Below are positions 50,510 through 59,405 of a DNA stretch of 64,000 bases, in pieces. The stretch spans positions 806,001 through 870,000 of the forward strand of contig NZ_JBPXRR010000001.1 in the NCBI RefSeq assembly GCF_051842935.1. The letters run 5' to 3'. Below the pieces are notes generated by a model. That model was not told where the DNA came from. It did not search any database and saw only the letters and a list, made by a program, of their open reading frames with translations. Numbering within the stretch: position 1 is the first letter of the stretch; the number at the start of each line of letters is the position of its first letter. Position numbers and translations under genes: made by a program. This stretch comes from Pseudalkalibacillus sp051842935 (GTDB lineage: Bacteria; Bacillota; Bacilli; Bacillales; Fictibacillaceae).

Positions 50510-52264
50510 TTGGATACGTTTAAGCGGTTGAAAGAGTTTTATTGGCCTTATCGAAAGTACTTCCTTTTATCCGTATTTTCGTTATTGTTTGTATCCGGAA
50601 TAACCGTCGTATATCCGATGTTGTTACAATTCACGATCGACGAAGTCATCCTGAAAGAACAATATAGGTGGATCCCATATTTGGCCATCGGTTTCATTTT
50701 CATCATGATGATCAAAGGGACAGCTACCTTCTTTCATCAATATCTTGGTGATTTGTTCGGGGTTACGGCGGTATATAAGTTAAGGCAAGCTTTATATAAG
50801 AAGCTCCAATACTTACCGTTTCGATACTATGACAATGCGAAGACCGGAGACCTGATGTCACGCTTGACGGCGGATGTTGAGGGGTTTCGGTTCTTTTTAT
50901 CCTTCGGATTCGCACAAATCATCAACTTCCTGTTGTTGGTTTCGTTCAGTTTAGCGGTCATGTTCTATTACTCCATTCCGTTGGCATTGGTGACCTTAGG
51001 AATGCTTCCTTTCCTGGCTATTGCCGTCTACCGGTTCGATAAACGAGTGCATCCCGCATTCCGGGGTATCCGTAAATCGATGGGACGATTGAATACGAAA
51101 GTGCAGGAAAACGTAAGTGGAATCAACACGATCAAATCATTGTCCCGTGAAGATTTCGAAATTGGTAAGTTCGTAAATAACAATAAGGATTATCGAGATA
51201 ACTACTTGAACACGTCAGACATTTGGGCAAAGTACTTCCCACTCATGGAACTGATCGGGAACCTTTGTGTCGTGTTCCTTCTATCTTATGGAGGTTTCCT
51301 CGTATTCAATGGTGATCTACAACCAGGTGAGCTCGTTGCGTTCTTCAGTCTTGTCTGGTACATCATCTGGCCGATCATGATGCTCGGATTCGTCATCAAT
51401 ACGTTCTCCCAATCAAAAGCATCAGGTGAACGTCTGTTAGAAATATTGGATGAACCTGAAGACATTCAAGACGTCGAGAACCCTTTGGACATCAAACGGA
51501 TGAATGGAGATGTCGAATTCAAAAATGTAACGCACAAATATGCAAGTGAAGATGAAGAAGCTTTGAAAAATGTTTCATTCAAAGCTCCGAAAGGAACGAC
51601 AATCGGTCTCCTAGGTGCAACGGGAGCAGGTAAAACGACGATTACCCAGTTGATCTCTCGCTTCTATGAACCGAAAGAAGGTTCAATCCTCATTGATGGA
51701 AGAGACATCAAGGAATATTCGATCAAATCTCTTCGGAAGAATGTCGGAGTCGTGCTCCAAGAAACATTCTTGTTCTCTTCTACCATAAGGGACAACATCG
51801 CTTATGGAGATGCTGATATTGAGATTGAAAGAGTTGTCGATGCTGCAAAACGTGCGCAAGCACATGAGTTCATCATGGAGCTGCCAGACGGTTATGACAC
51901 CGTTCTCGGAGAGCGTGGAATGGGATTGTCCGGTGGACAGAAGCAGAGAATTGCCATCGCAAGAGCGATTCTTTCTGATCCAAGTATCCTCATCCTGGAC
52001 GATGCAACCAGTGCTGTTGATATGGAAACCGAATTCAAGATTCAAAAAGCTTTCCAGGAAGTGATGAAGGACCGCACAACATTCATCATCGCTCATCGTA
52101 TTTCGTCGCTCAAACATGCGGATGAAATCTTGGTGCTTGAAGAAGGTAAGGTCGCCCAGAGAGGGAAGCATGAACAACTGATTGAACAGGATGGCATGTA
52201 CCGACGCGTCTATGACATCCAGTATAAAGATAAAGAAGTCATTAAACAAAGACAAACAGGTTAA
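50510..52264 (+). CDS. ABC exporter half-transporter (YknU-like)
   Basis: A 584-residue type I ABC exporter half. The TTG at 50510 behind AGGTG is preferred over an in-frame GTG at 50501. Six membrane segments fill about 20-310; the nucleotide-binding domain holds Walker A GATGAGKTT, signature LSGGQKQRI and Walker B LILDDAT. In Walker B the catalytic Glu is replaced by Asp, a mark of one degenerate ATP site. The partner gene follows after 18 bases. Lengths match B. subtilis YknU/YknV. Substrate unknown. Confidence 0.85.
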   Translation: MDTFKRLKEFYWPYRKYFLLSVFSLLFVSGITVVYPMLLQFTIDEVILKEQYRWIPYLAIGFIFIMMIKGTATFFHQYLGDLFGVTAVYKLRQALYKKLQYLPFRYYDNAKTGDLMSRLTADVEGFRFFLSFGFAQIINFLLLVSFSLAVMFYYSIPLALVTLGMLPFLAIAVYRFDKRVHPAFRGIRKSMGRLNTKVQENVSGINTIKSLSREDFEIGKFVNNNKDYRDNYLNTSDIWAKYFPLMELIGNLCVVFLLSYGGFLVFNGDLQPGELVAFFSLVWYIIWPIMMLGFVINTFSQSKASGERLLEILDEPEDIQDVENPLDIKRMNGDVEFKNVTHKYASEDEEALKNVSFKAPKGTTIGLLGATGAGKTTITQLISRFYEPKEGSILIDGRDIKEYSIKSLRKNVGVVLQETFLFSSTIRDNIAYGDADIEIERVVDAAKRAQAHEFIMELPDGYDTVLGERGMGLSGGQKQRIAIARAILSDPSILILDDATSAVDMETEFKIQKAFQEVMKDRTTFIIAHRISSLKHADEILVLEEGKVAQRGKHEQLIEQDGMYRRVYDIQYKDKEVIKQRQTG

Positions 52265-52282
52265 AAATGGGGGTGAAACAAG

Positions 52283-54085
52283 TTGAGTTCGAATACGAAT
52301 AAACGATTTCATTATTCTCAAGACCAGGCGATTGAAAAACAGTTCAATTGGCAGCAAATGCTCCGCCTATTCGGATATATGAAGCCTTACCAATCCAATC
52401 TGCTTCCGAAAGCAATCATAACGATGCTCATTACAACAGGGGTAAGATTGGTCATTCCGATTTTCATCGGGGTTCTTTTGTTCGACCATGCAATCAAAGA
52501 CAAGGATGAAACGTTACTGATCCAACTGATCATCGGGATTTCTGCTTTATATATCCTTTCCTGGATTGCAAACTCATTCCGGATCAAGTGGACGAATCAG
52601 CTCGGACAATACATCATCTACGACATCCGTCAGGGTCTGTTCAAACACATCCAACGATTGTCCCATCGGTTCTTCGATCAGCGATCGGGCGGTTCGATCC
52701 TGGTGAGGATCATCAATGATGTCAACTCGTTGCAGGAACTGTTTACGAACGGGGTCATCAATCTTTTGATGGACTTCCTTCTGCTCGTCGGGATTATCAT
52801 CATCATGTTCGTGTTGAGTCCGCAATTGACGCTGGCCATCATGATCATCCTGCCGATCATGTTTTTCATATCAACAAGACTTCGAAGAAATATTCGTCGT
52901 TCCTGGCAGACGGTCCGGATTAAACAAGCAAAAATGAATTCCCATTTAAACGAGAGTATTCAGGGGATCCGTGTTACCCAATCCTATACACAGGAAAAGG
53001 AGAACATGGGATTCTTCAAAGGTGTGAATGGGGAAACGTTTGAAAGCTGGAAGGATGCAACGAAGAAGAGTGCCGTCTTCCGTCCGTTCGTCGAAATGTC
53101 CAATGCAATCGGAACGGCTATCTTGATCTGGTTTGGTGTGTATTTGATTCAAAACGGGATGGATTACGGCGTTTTCGTAACATTCGCTTTCTATCTCGGC
53201 ATGTTCTGGGAACCGATTTCACGTATGGGTCAAGTGTATAACCAGCTGTTGGTTGCAATGGCTTCTAGTGAACGGATCTTCGAATTTTTAGATGAAAAAC
53301 CAAATGTTTCTGAACGTGAAAATGCCATTACATTCAAAGAAATCGATGGTAAGATTGAATTCAAAGATGTGGAATTTGCGTATGATGAGAAACGTAAAGC
53401 ATTGAATGGCATCAATCTCACGATAGGTGCTGGTGAAACGGTCGCTCTCGTCGGTCATACGGGATCAGGTAAAACAACGATCGCCAACCTGATCAGCAGG
53501 TTCTATGATCCGACGAAAGGTGCTGTCGAGATTGATGGGACCGATCTTAAAGACGTGAAGCTGGATAGTTTACGGCAAAAAGTCAGCGTCGTTCTTCAAG
53601 ACACATTCATTTTTTCCGGCACGATCATGGAAAATATCCGGTTCGGTCGTCCAGATGCAACAGATGAAGAAGTCATTAAAGCGGCTGAGGCCGTTGGTGC
53701 AAGTGCATTCATTGAAAAGCTGGATAATCAATACGAAACCGAAGTTGAAGAACGAGGTAATGTGTTGTCGGTTGGTGAAAGACAGTTGATTTCATTTGCG
53801 AGAGCATTGCTTGCAGATCCAAGAATTCTCATTTTGGATGAAGCGACTGCAAGTATTGATACCGAGACAGAGTTGAAAATCCAGAACGCTCTACAAACAC
53901 TTCTTAAAGGTCGAACAGCGATCATCATCGCACATCGACTATCTACAATTCGGGAATCAGACAACATTTTTGTTCTCGATCATGGTACCCTCATTGAACA
54001 AGGGAACCATGACGAATTGATGAAACAAAAAGGTGAATACTACGATCTGATCGTTTCCCAGTTCAGAATGTTGGACGCCATGTAA
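52283..54085 (+). CDS. ABC exporter half-transporter, partner (YknV-like)
   Basis: A 600-residue ABC exporter half with six membrane segments (about 45-330) and a nucleotide-binding domain: Walker A GHTGSGKTT, Walker B LILDEAT with an intact catalytic Glu, and an altered signature LSVGERQ in place of LSGGQ. Together with the previous gene it makes a heterodimer with one consensus and one degenerate ATP site. A TTG start follows GGGGTGAAACAAG; the ORF ends in a terminator. Confidence 0.86.
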   Translation: MSSNTNKRFHYSQDQAIEKQFNWQQMLRLFGYMKPYQSNLLPKAIITMLITTGVRLVIPIFIGVLLFDHAIKDKDETLLIQLIIGISALYILSWIANSFRIKWTNQLGQYIIYDIRQGLFKHIQRLSHRFFDQRSGGSILVRIINDVNSLQELFTNGVINLLMDFLLLVGIIIIMFVLSPQLTLAIMIILPIMFFISTRLRRNIRRSWQTVRIKQAKMNSHLNESIQGIRVTQSYTQEKENMGFFKGVNGETFESWKDATKKSAVFRPFVEMSNAIGTAILIWFGVYLIQNGMDYGVFVTFAFYLGMFWEPISRMGQVYNQLLVAMASSERIFEFLDEKPNVSERENAITFKEIDGKIEFKDVEFAYDEKRKALNGINLTIGAGETVALVGHTGSGKTTIANLISRFYDPTKGAVEIDGTDLKDVKLDSLRQKVSVVLQDTFIFSGTIMENIRFGRPDATDEEVIKAAEAVGASAFIEKLDNQYETEVEERGNVLSVGERQLISFARALLADPRILILDEATASIDTETELKIQNALQTLLKGRTAIIIAHRLSTIRESDNIFVLDHGTLIEQGNHDELMKQKGEYYDLIVSQFRMLDAM

Positions 54086-54093
54086 TACAGAAG

Positions 54094-54132
54094 AGAGTGG
54101 AAGCCTGTGTCCAGCAGGTTCCACTCTTTTTA
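54094..54132 (+). terminator. Terminator of the ABC exporter operon
   Basis: AGAGTGGAA / TTCCACTCT with an inner CCTG / CAGG pair, followed by five T residues. Confidence 0.88.
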
Positions 54133-54197
54133 AATCTGACAATATGCTCAATACTTCACAAACTCACTGGTACTTGATACGATATAGGTGGAATGAA

Positions 54198-54215
54198 TTG
54201 TGAGATTCATCACAA
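54198..54215. promoter_or_regulatory. Probable Rex operator upstream of the cytochrome bd genes
   Basis: TTGTGAGATTCATCACAA: a perfect 6-base inverted repeat TTGTGA / TCACAA with 6 bases between. It matches the Rex box TTGTGAA-N4-TTCACAA at 16 of 18 positions. Rex senses the NADH/NAD+ ratio and represses cydABCD in B. subtilis. The site is 131 bases before the cydA-type start; a promoter was not clearly located. Confidence 0.72.
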
Positions 54216-54345
54216 TATCTTCACTGAATCGTAAGAGTATAAATGTACTACTCGTCTCGTATCGTTTTCAGGAGTTCCGATTTAGGGTAAAGAATTATGA
54301 CTTGTACGGAATGGATACTATGCAGAGAAAAGCGGGGGATTTTAG

Positions 54346-55674
54346 ATGCCAGAACTCGATAGTGCTATGCTGAGTCGTTTATTGACCAGTATGACGTTAG
54401 GTTTTCATATCATATTCGCAACCCTGGGGGTGGGAGTGCCGTTATTGATCAGCGGGGCTGAGTGGATCGGAATCCGCCGGAATGATGAGCATTACCGTTT
54501 GCTTGCCCGACGTTGGACGAGGGGGTTCGTCGTCACAGTAGCAGTCGGCGTTGTGACGGGGACCTGTATCGGACTACAATTATCCTTGTTGTGGCCAAGC
54601 TTCATGGAAGTAGCAGGGCAAGTGATCGGTCTTCCACTCTTTCTTGAGACGTTTGCGTTCTTTTTTGAAGCGATTTTCCTAGGAATCTACCTATACACAT
54701 GGGATCGATTCAAAAATCCATATTATCACTGGTTGATTTCCGTTCCCGTCGTCATCGGGTCGACTTTATCGGCATTTTTCATCTCAACAGTCAATGCGTT
54801 CATGAACTCACCAAAGGGGTTCAAGCTTGAGGACGGTCAAATTACTGAAATCCAGCCCCTCGTTGCAATGTTTAATCCGGCAACACCTACAAAGGCTTCA
54901 CATGTCATCTCTTCTGCCTATTTGACTTCCGCTTTCGTTCTGGCTGCCTTGACAGCCTTTCTGATTTTGAAAAAAGGGCCAAGCGCTTATTATAAAAAAG
55001 CCCTGCATTTCACAATGGTGACGGCATTCGTATTTGCGATTTCGACGGCAGTCATCGGGGACTTCTCAGGTAAATATCTGGCAGAATATCAACCTGAAAA
55101 ACTAGCTGCAGCAGAGTGGCATTTTGAAACTGAAAAGGGGGCAGATTTGATTGTCGGTGGTGTACTTGATGAAAACAATGAAGTGAAATACGGTCTTCGG
55201 CTGCCGAATTTTCTCAGTATACTCGCTCACGGTAATCCGAATGCGGAAGTGATCGGTTTGGAGGAATTTCCTGAAGATGAAAGGGCACCGCTCTTCATCC
55301 ATTATCTTTTCGACGCAATGGTCGGAATCGGTATGTTTCTCGCAGCTTTATCCACTGTGTATCTCATTTTGAGTAAATGGAAGAAGGCATGGAGTCTATC
55401 TAAGTTGTTTTTATGGGCAATCGTCATTTCAGGTCCATTAGCCATGCTGGCCATTGAATTTGGTTGGATCTTCTCAGAAGTGGGGCGACAACCGTGGATC
55501 TTGTGGCATGTGATGGAAACGAAGGATGGTGCGACCACCAGTGAACATGTAGGATCCATGTTCATCCTATTCTTTGCACTTTATGTCGTGCTCGGTTGGA
55601 TCTGTACGACTGTACTATTGAAAATGTTTAGGAACAATCCAGTGGAAACCGAATTTGAACAAATGGATCGGTAA
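54346..55674 (+). CDS. Cytochrome bd-type quinol oxidase subunit I (YthA-like)
   Basis: A 442-residue CydA-family subunit of the membrane terminal oxidase that reduces O2 with quinol electrons. The N-terminal haem-ligand His21 is in LGFHIIF, and the signature EVGRQPWILW is at about 388-397. It is shorter than E. coli CydA, with a short Q-loop, as in YthA or cyanide-insensitive oxidases. No cydCD assembly genes follow. The ATG at 54346 has only a weak GGGGGAT site. Subunit II is eight bases downstream. Confidence 0.88.
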   Translation: MPELDSAMLSRLLTSMTLGFHIIFATLGVGVPLLISGAEWIGIRRNDEHYRLLARRWTRGFVVTVAVGVVTGTCIGLQLSLLWPSFMEVAGQVIGLPLFLETFAFFFEAIFLGIYLYTWDRFKNPYYHWLISVPVVIGSTLSAFFISTVNAFMNSPKGFKLEDGQITEIQPLVAMFNPATPTKASHVISSAYLTSAFVLAALTAFLILKKGPSAYYKKALHFTMVTAFVFAISTAVIGDFSGKYLAEYQPEKLAAAEWHFETEKGADLIVGGVLDENNEVKYGLRLPNFLSILAHGNPNAEVIGLEEFPEDERAPLFIHYLFDAMVGIGMFLAALSTVYLILSKWKKAWSLSKLFLWAIVISGPLAMLAIEFGWIFSEVGRQPWILWHVMETKDGATTSEHVGSMFILFFALYVVLGWICTTVLLKMFRNNPVETEFEQMDR

Positions 55675-55682
55675 GGAGGGTT

Positions 55683-56717
55683 ATGATGGAAATACAGCTG
55701 ATCGGAATCACTGTTTTATGGATTTTCTTGTACGGGTATCTGATTGTTGCATCGATTGACTTCGGAGCAGGATTTTTTGCCTATTACGGGACGATTACGA
55801 AGAAAGACCATATCATCAATAACATCATCAGTCGGTATTTATCTCCGGTTTGGGAAGTGACGAATGTATTCTTCGTGTTCTTCTTTGTCGGTTTAGTAGG
55901 ATTCTTTCCGAGTACAGCTTATTATTACGGAACGGCTTTGCTAGTCCCGGGCAGTATCGCTCTAGTGCTTCTTGCCATACGTGGTTCTTTCTATGCTTTC
56001 GGTAATTATGGGGCGAAGGAGAGTCATTTGTATACTTTCCTATATGGTGCTACAGGCTTATTGATTCCCGCGTCCTTGTCTACCGCTCTAACGATTTCTG
56101 AAGGTGGTTTCATAACGGTCGAAAACGACTCGGTAGTGTTTCTCGTTGGAGAGTTGTTCACAAGCTTTTATTCTTGGGCGGTTGTATTCTTGGCGATCGT
56201 CAGTGTGCTCTATATCAGTGCGATGTTTTTATCCTTTTATGCGAGCAAAGCGAAAGATACCCAGGCTTTGGCGCTTCTCAGGAAATTCGCCCTTTTCTGG
56301 AGCCCTCCTACGATATTAGCGAGCTTTCTCGTATTCCTGGCTCTAAGAAGCCATAACATCGAGCATTTCAACAGGATGTTGGATTACTCGTACTTTTTCA
56401 TCATATCGTTCATTTGTTTCAATATCGCGGTATGGTTTGTCTATCAAAATAAAAGGTATGGTACAGCATTCATTTTTGTCATGCTGCAATTTTTCTTCGC
56501 GTTCTTCGGTTATGGAGCGTCTCATCTCCCCTATATCCTGTATCCATATATTACGATTGACACAGGATTTACAAACGAAACGATGGGGGTTGCACTTGTC
56601 ATTGCATTTATTGCAGGACTCTTATTGCTGATTCCGTCATTGATCCTCTTGATGAGAATGTTCCTATTCGATGCTAAGTATGTGGAAGGGACGAGAGATT
56701 CAAGAAAAATCATATGA
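55683..56717 (+). CDS. Cytochrome bd-type quinol oxidase subunit II (YthB-like)
   Basis: A 344-residue CydB-family subunit with about eight membrane segments (start WIFLYGYLIVASIDFGAGFF, with the acidic Asp/Gly motif of the family). It begins ATGATG behind AAGGAGG. It pairs with the preceding subunit to form the oxidase. The length matches YthB rather than the canonical CydB. Probably induced together with subunit I under low oxygen or high NADH, given the upstream Rex-like box. Confidence 0.85.
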   Translation: MMEIQLIGITVLWIFLYGYLIVASIDFGAGFFAYYGTITKKDHIINNIISRYLSPVWEVTNVFFVFFFVGLVGFFPSTAYYYGTALLVPGSIALVLLAIRGSFYAFGNYGAKESHLYTFLYGATGLLIPASLSTALTISEGGFITVENDSVVFLVGELFTSFYSWAVVFLAIVSVLYISAMFLSFYASKAKDTQALALLRKFALFWSPPTILASFLVFLALRSHNIEHFNRMLDYSYFFIISFICFNIAVWFVYQNKRYGTAFIFVMLQFFFAFFGYGASHLPYILYPYITIDTGFTNETMGVALVIAFIAGLLLLIPSLILLMRMFLFDAKYVEGTRDSRKII

Positions 56718-56771
56718 AAATATGATACAATATGATGAGATTGAACGTTAATGGCAATTGGAGGAGTAGCT

Positions 56772-57434
56772 GTGAAAAAGCAATTTGCTGTGATTGGTCT
56801 TGGGCGTTTCGGAGGTAGCATTTGCCGTTCATTGAGTAATAACGACATGGAAGTACTTGCAATTGACAGTGATGAGGATCGGGTAAACGAGTTTTCATCG
56901 ATTGCGACTCATGCGGTAATTGCGGATGCGACAGACGAGAACGTTTTGAAAAGTCTAGGGGTCCGGAACTTCGATCATGTGATTGTGGCAATCGGTGACA
57001 ACATTCAGGCGAGTATCTTGACAACATTGATTTTGAAAGAGCTTGGTGTTGCACATATTACCGTGAAAGCACAAAACGATTATCACGAAAAAGTTCTGCG
57101 CAAGATCGGTGCAGACCGAATTGTCCACCCGGAACGTGATATGGGACAACGGATCGCACACAACATCATGTCCAACAACGTACTGGATTATCTTGAATTA
57201 TCAGATGAACATAGCATTGTGGAATTGATTGCAAGTAAAAAGATGCATGATAAAACATTGATTGAATTGGATGTTCGAGCGAATTATGGCTGTAACGTCA
57301 TGGCCATCAAACGCAGTGATGATATCGTTGTATCTCCTCAAGCGACTCATACGATTCTGGAAGGAGATATCTTGATTGTCATCGGCGCAGACGCTGATAT
57401 CAGCCGATTAGAGAAACATTTATTAATGGACTAA
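56772..57434 (+). CDS. ktrC: K+ uptake regulatory subunit KtrC (RCK domain)
   Basis: A 220-residue cytosolic gating ring subunit of the Ktr potassium channel. A GTG at 56772 follows GGAGGAG; an ATG seven codons upstream overlaps that site. The RCK_N domain has FAVIGLGRFGGSICRSL (4-20), DSDEDRVNEF and VKAQNDYHEKVL; the RCK_C domain ends LEGDILIVIGADADISRLEKH. It most resembles B. subtilis KtrC (YkqB). No ktrD membrane partner is adjacent. c-di-AMP binding to the RCK_C domain is known for this family. Confidence 0.9.
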   Translation: MKKQFAVIGLGRFGGSICRSLSNNDMEVLAIDSDEDRVNEFSSIATHAVIADATDENVLKSLGVRNFDHVIVAIGDNIQASILTTLILKELGVAHITVKAQNDYHEKVLRKIGADRIVHPERDMGQRIAHNIMSNNVLDYLELSDEHSIVELIASKKMHDKTLIELDVRANYGCNVMAIKRSDDIVVSPQATHTILEGDILIVIGADADISRLEKHLLMD

Positions 57435-57450
57435 TATAATAGGTAGAAAG

Positions 57451-57522
57451 AAGGTTGGTAGATTCCACTACCAACCTTTTATTATGCAAAAAAAGCTGCT
57501 CCGCACAATGAGCAGCTTTAAT
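57451..57522 (+). terminator. Two consecutive terminators after ktrC
   Basis: AAGGTTGGTAG / CTACCAACCTT (57451-57478), then AAAGCTGCTC / GAGCAGCTTT (57492-57519), both near-perfect and T- or A-flanked. The rest of the gap to 57803 is AT-rich with no recognised promoter or riboswitch. Confidence 0.85.
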
Positions 57523-57803
57523 TTTTCCATTACATATAAGCCAATCAACGCGACAAACCATCGACAAACTAGTTCGACCCTCTCATTTATTGATATATGG
57601 GCGTGAAATGTTTGCCCGGTTCACGCGGGGTATGGTAAGGATGACATAGGACTAGAAAAAAAGGCTTAAAAACTACCGACATTTAAGATATGATAAAATA
57701 ACAACAAACGTCAAATTACGACAAAGTTATACATAATTTTACTTTTCGTTCAATATATGGTGAATCCTTCTGAAGTTCGTGAATTGGAAAGAGGAGTTAC
57801 AAG

Positions 57804-59405
57804 ATGCCGAACAATGCCAAAGTAGAAGCCGTCGCACACTATAAAACTGAATTACTCCGGATCGTACATAAGTTGAACAGTCCAACAATTCGGACAAGTA
57901 AAGCATCTCATATGACTGAACTCTATAATCTGATTCTCAGAATACAGAATTATTGCGCCGTTTTTCAAATCAAGTCTATAAAGACGATTACCACGTTATT
58001 GATCCGAAAGATGGATGTCTCCACTGAAAGTGTCCGGGTGAAACCGGGAGAAGAGAGGTTATTCGGAGAAACACTGAAGTCTCTGCTTCAAGAACTTACT
58101 GACTATGGTCAAGGATTGAGAAGGAAGAGTGAGAAATGGACTCTATCTTCTAAGAAAAAAGTCCTCGTCTATGATCAGGACGAGTGGTTTGGTGAATGGG
58201 TGAGGGATCTTGAGCAACATTCTCCCTATCAATTCATCCAGGTTAGTGCTGATCGCTTCAAAGAAGAATTATTCGACCACATCCCAACTGCCATACTGAT
58301 TTGTCTGGATTCAGGAGATCAGCAAGCAAGAGAGTGGGTCGTTTATATAAGAAAGCATTATTCCAAAACCATACCTGTCATCGCTTATACAACTTCAAAG
58401 TATCCTCATCAATTACAAAGAATACTGGAACTGAATGTGACACATCTGTTAGAAAAACCTTTCGACCAGGACTTGTTGATCAGCTATTTGGATAATGCCA
58501 TCTCTAATCAAAAGAGAGCCATCCATTCGACAGAAGATGATTACAAGATACAAAGGGATATGATGGAGGCGATTATCCAGAAGGAGTGGATGAGATTCCA
58601 AAGATATCAAGCTGTCTTTTCACTTGTCCTCATCAAAGTGGATGCTTATCAATACTTCATCAATCAATATGAAGCCAAGTACCATCATCTATTCAATCAA
58701 TTGAAACTGACCGCCTCTCAGTCTACTAGACCTTATGATGAATTGTATACTTGGTCTCCTGGATCTTTCATGCTCCTCTTACCAGTAACACCACAAGAAG
58801 GAGCAGAGACAGTGGTCGAACGCATTTCAAGTTTGATCGCTGAATCAGAACATCTCCTGGCGGAACATATTTCGTTTGGCATCATTGAAAGTGAAATCCA
58901 GTATCAAAGCTCAGCTAGCTTGATTCAAAAACTAGAGACCCAGATGAAAAATGCAAATGCAATGGACGGACCGAAGATTGTTCCTCGGTTGAACGATTTG
59001 AAGGTTCAAACGAATAATCAAAGATACAAGATTCTATTGATTGATGATGATCTAGTGTCTTCGACCATCCTTTTCAACAACTTGAATGAAGAGATCTGGG
59101 AGGTGGAAGTCTGCAATGAAGGAGCAGATGCGCTAGAGCTCGCACTACAATTCCAACCGGATATCATTCTTTGTGAAACCAAGTTGAAAGATCTCGATGG
59201 ATATTCATTTTGTTTACAAGTTAAGCAGATTCCAAGTCTTTCAAATGTATTGTTCTGTTTCTTGTCTGAACAACAATTGAAGCATTTCATCGTACGTGCC
59301 TTCCAGATTGGGGCAGATGATTATTTCTTGAAGCCATTCTATATCGAGGAATTAGAGGTAAGACTCAGAAAGCATCTTAAAGTAAGGGACTCGATTGAAC
59401 GATGA
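57804..59405 (+). CDS. REC-GGDEF-REC protein with degenerate signalling sites
   Basis: A 533-residue cytosolic protein. Order: helical N-terminal region (1-110), receiver-like domain (118-235), GGDEF-like fold (about 275-390), second receiver (408-525). In the first receiver Cys167 sits where the phosphoacceptor Asp should be. The GGDEF signature is replaced by WSPGSF (about 327-332), so no diguanylate cyclase activity is expected. In the second receiver the acceptor is Glu458 (LCETKL), although the acidic DDD (414-416) and Lys510 remain. It overlaps the HEAT gene by four bases. It probably acts as a non-catalytic scaffold or sensor for the synthase operon. Confidence 0.82.
   Translation: MPNNAKVEAVAHYKTELLRIVHKLNSPTIRTSKASHMTELYNLILRIQNYCAVFQIKSIKTITTLLIRKMDVSTESVRVKPGEERLFGETLKSLLQELTDYGQGLRRKSEKWTLSSKKKVLVYDQDEWFGEWVRDLEQHSPYQFIQVSADRFKEELFDHIPTAILICLDSGDQQAREWVVYIRKHYSKTIPVIAYTTSKYPHQLQRILELNVTHLLEKPFDQDLLISYLDNAISNQKRAIHSTEDDYKIQRDMMEAIIQKEWMRFQRYQAVFSLVLIKVDAYQYFINQYEAKYHHLFNQLKLTASQSTRPYDELYTWSPGSFMLLLPVTPQEGAETVVERISSLIAESEHLLAEHISFGIIESEIQYQSSASLIQKLETQMKNANAMDGPKIVPRLNDLKVQTNNQRYKILLIDDDLVSSTILFNNLNEEIWEVEVCNEGADALELALQFQPDIILCETKLKDLDGYSFCLQVKQIPSLSNVLFCFLSEQQLKHFIVRAFQIGADDYFLKPFYIEELEVRLRKHLKVRDSIER

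Noticed and set aside
57804..59405. Active diguanylate cyclase
   Set aside because: The GGDEF motif is replaced by WSPGSF, which cannot support catalysis.
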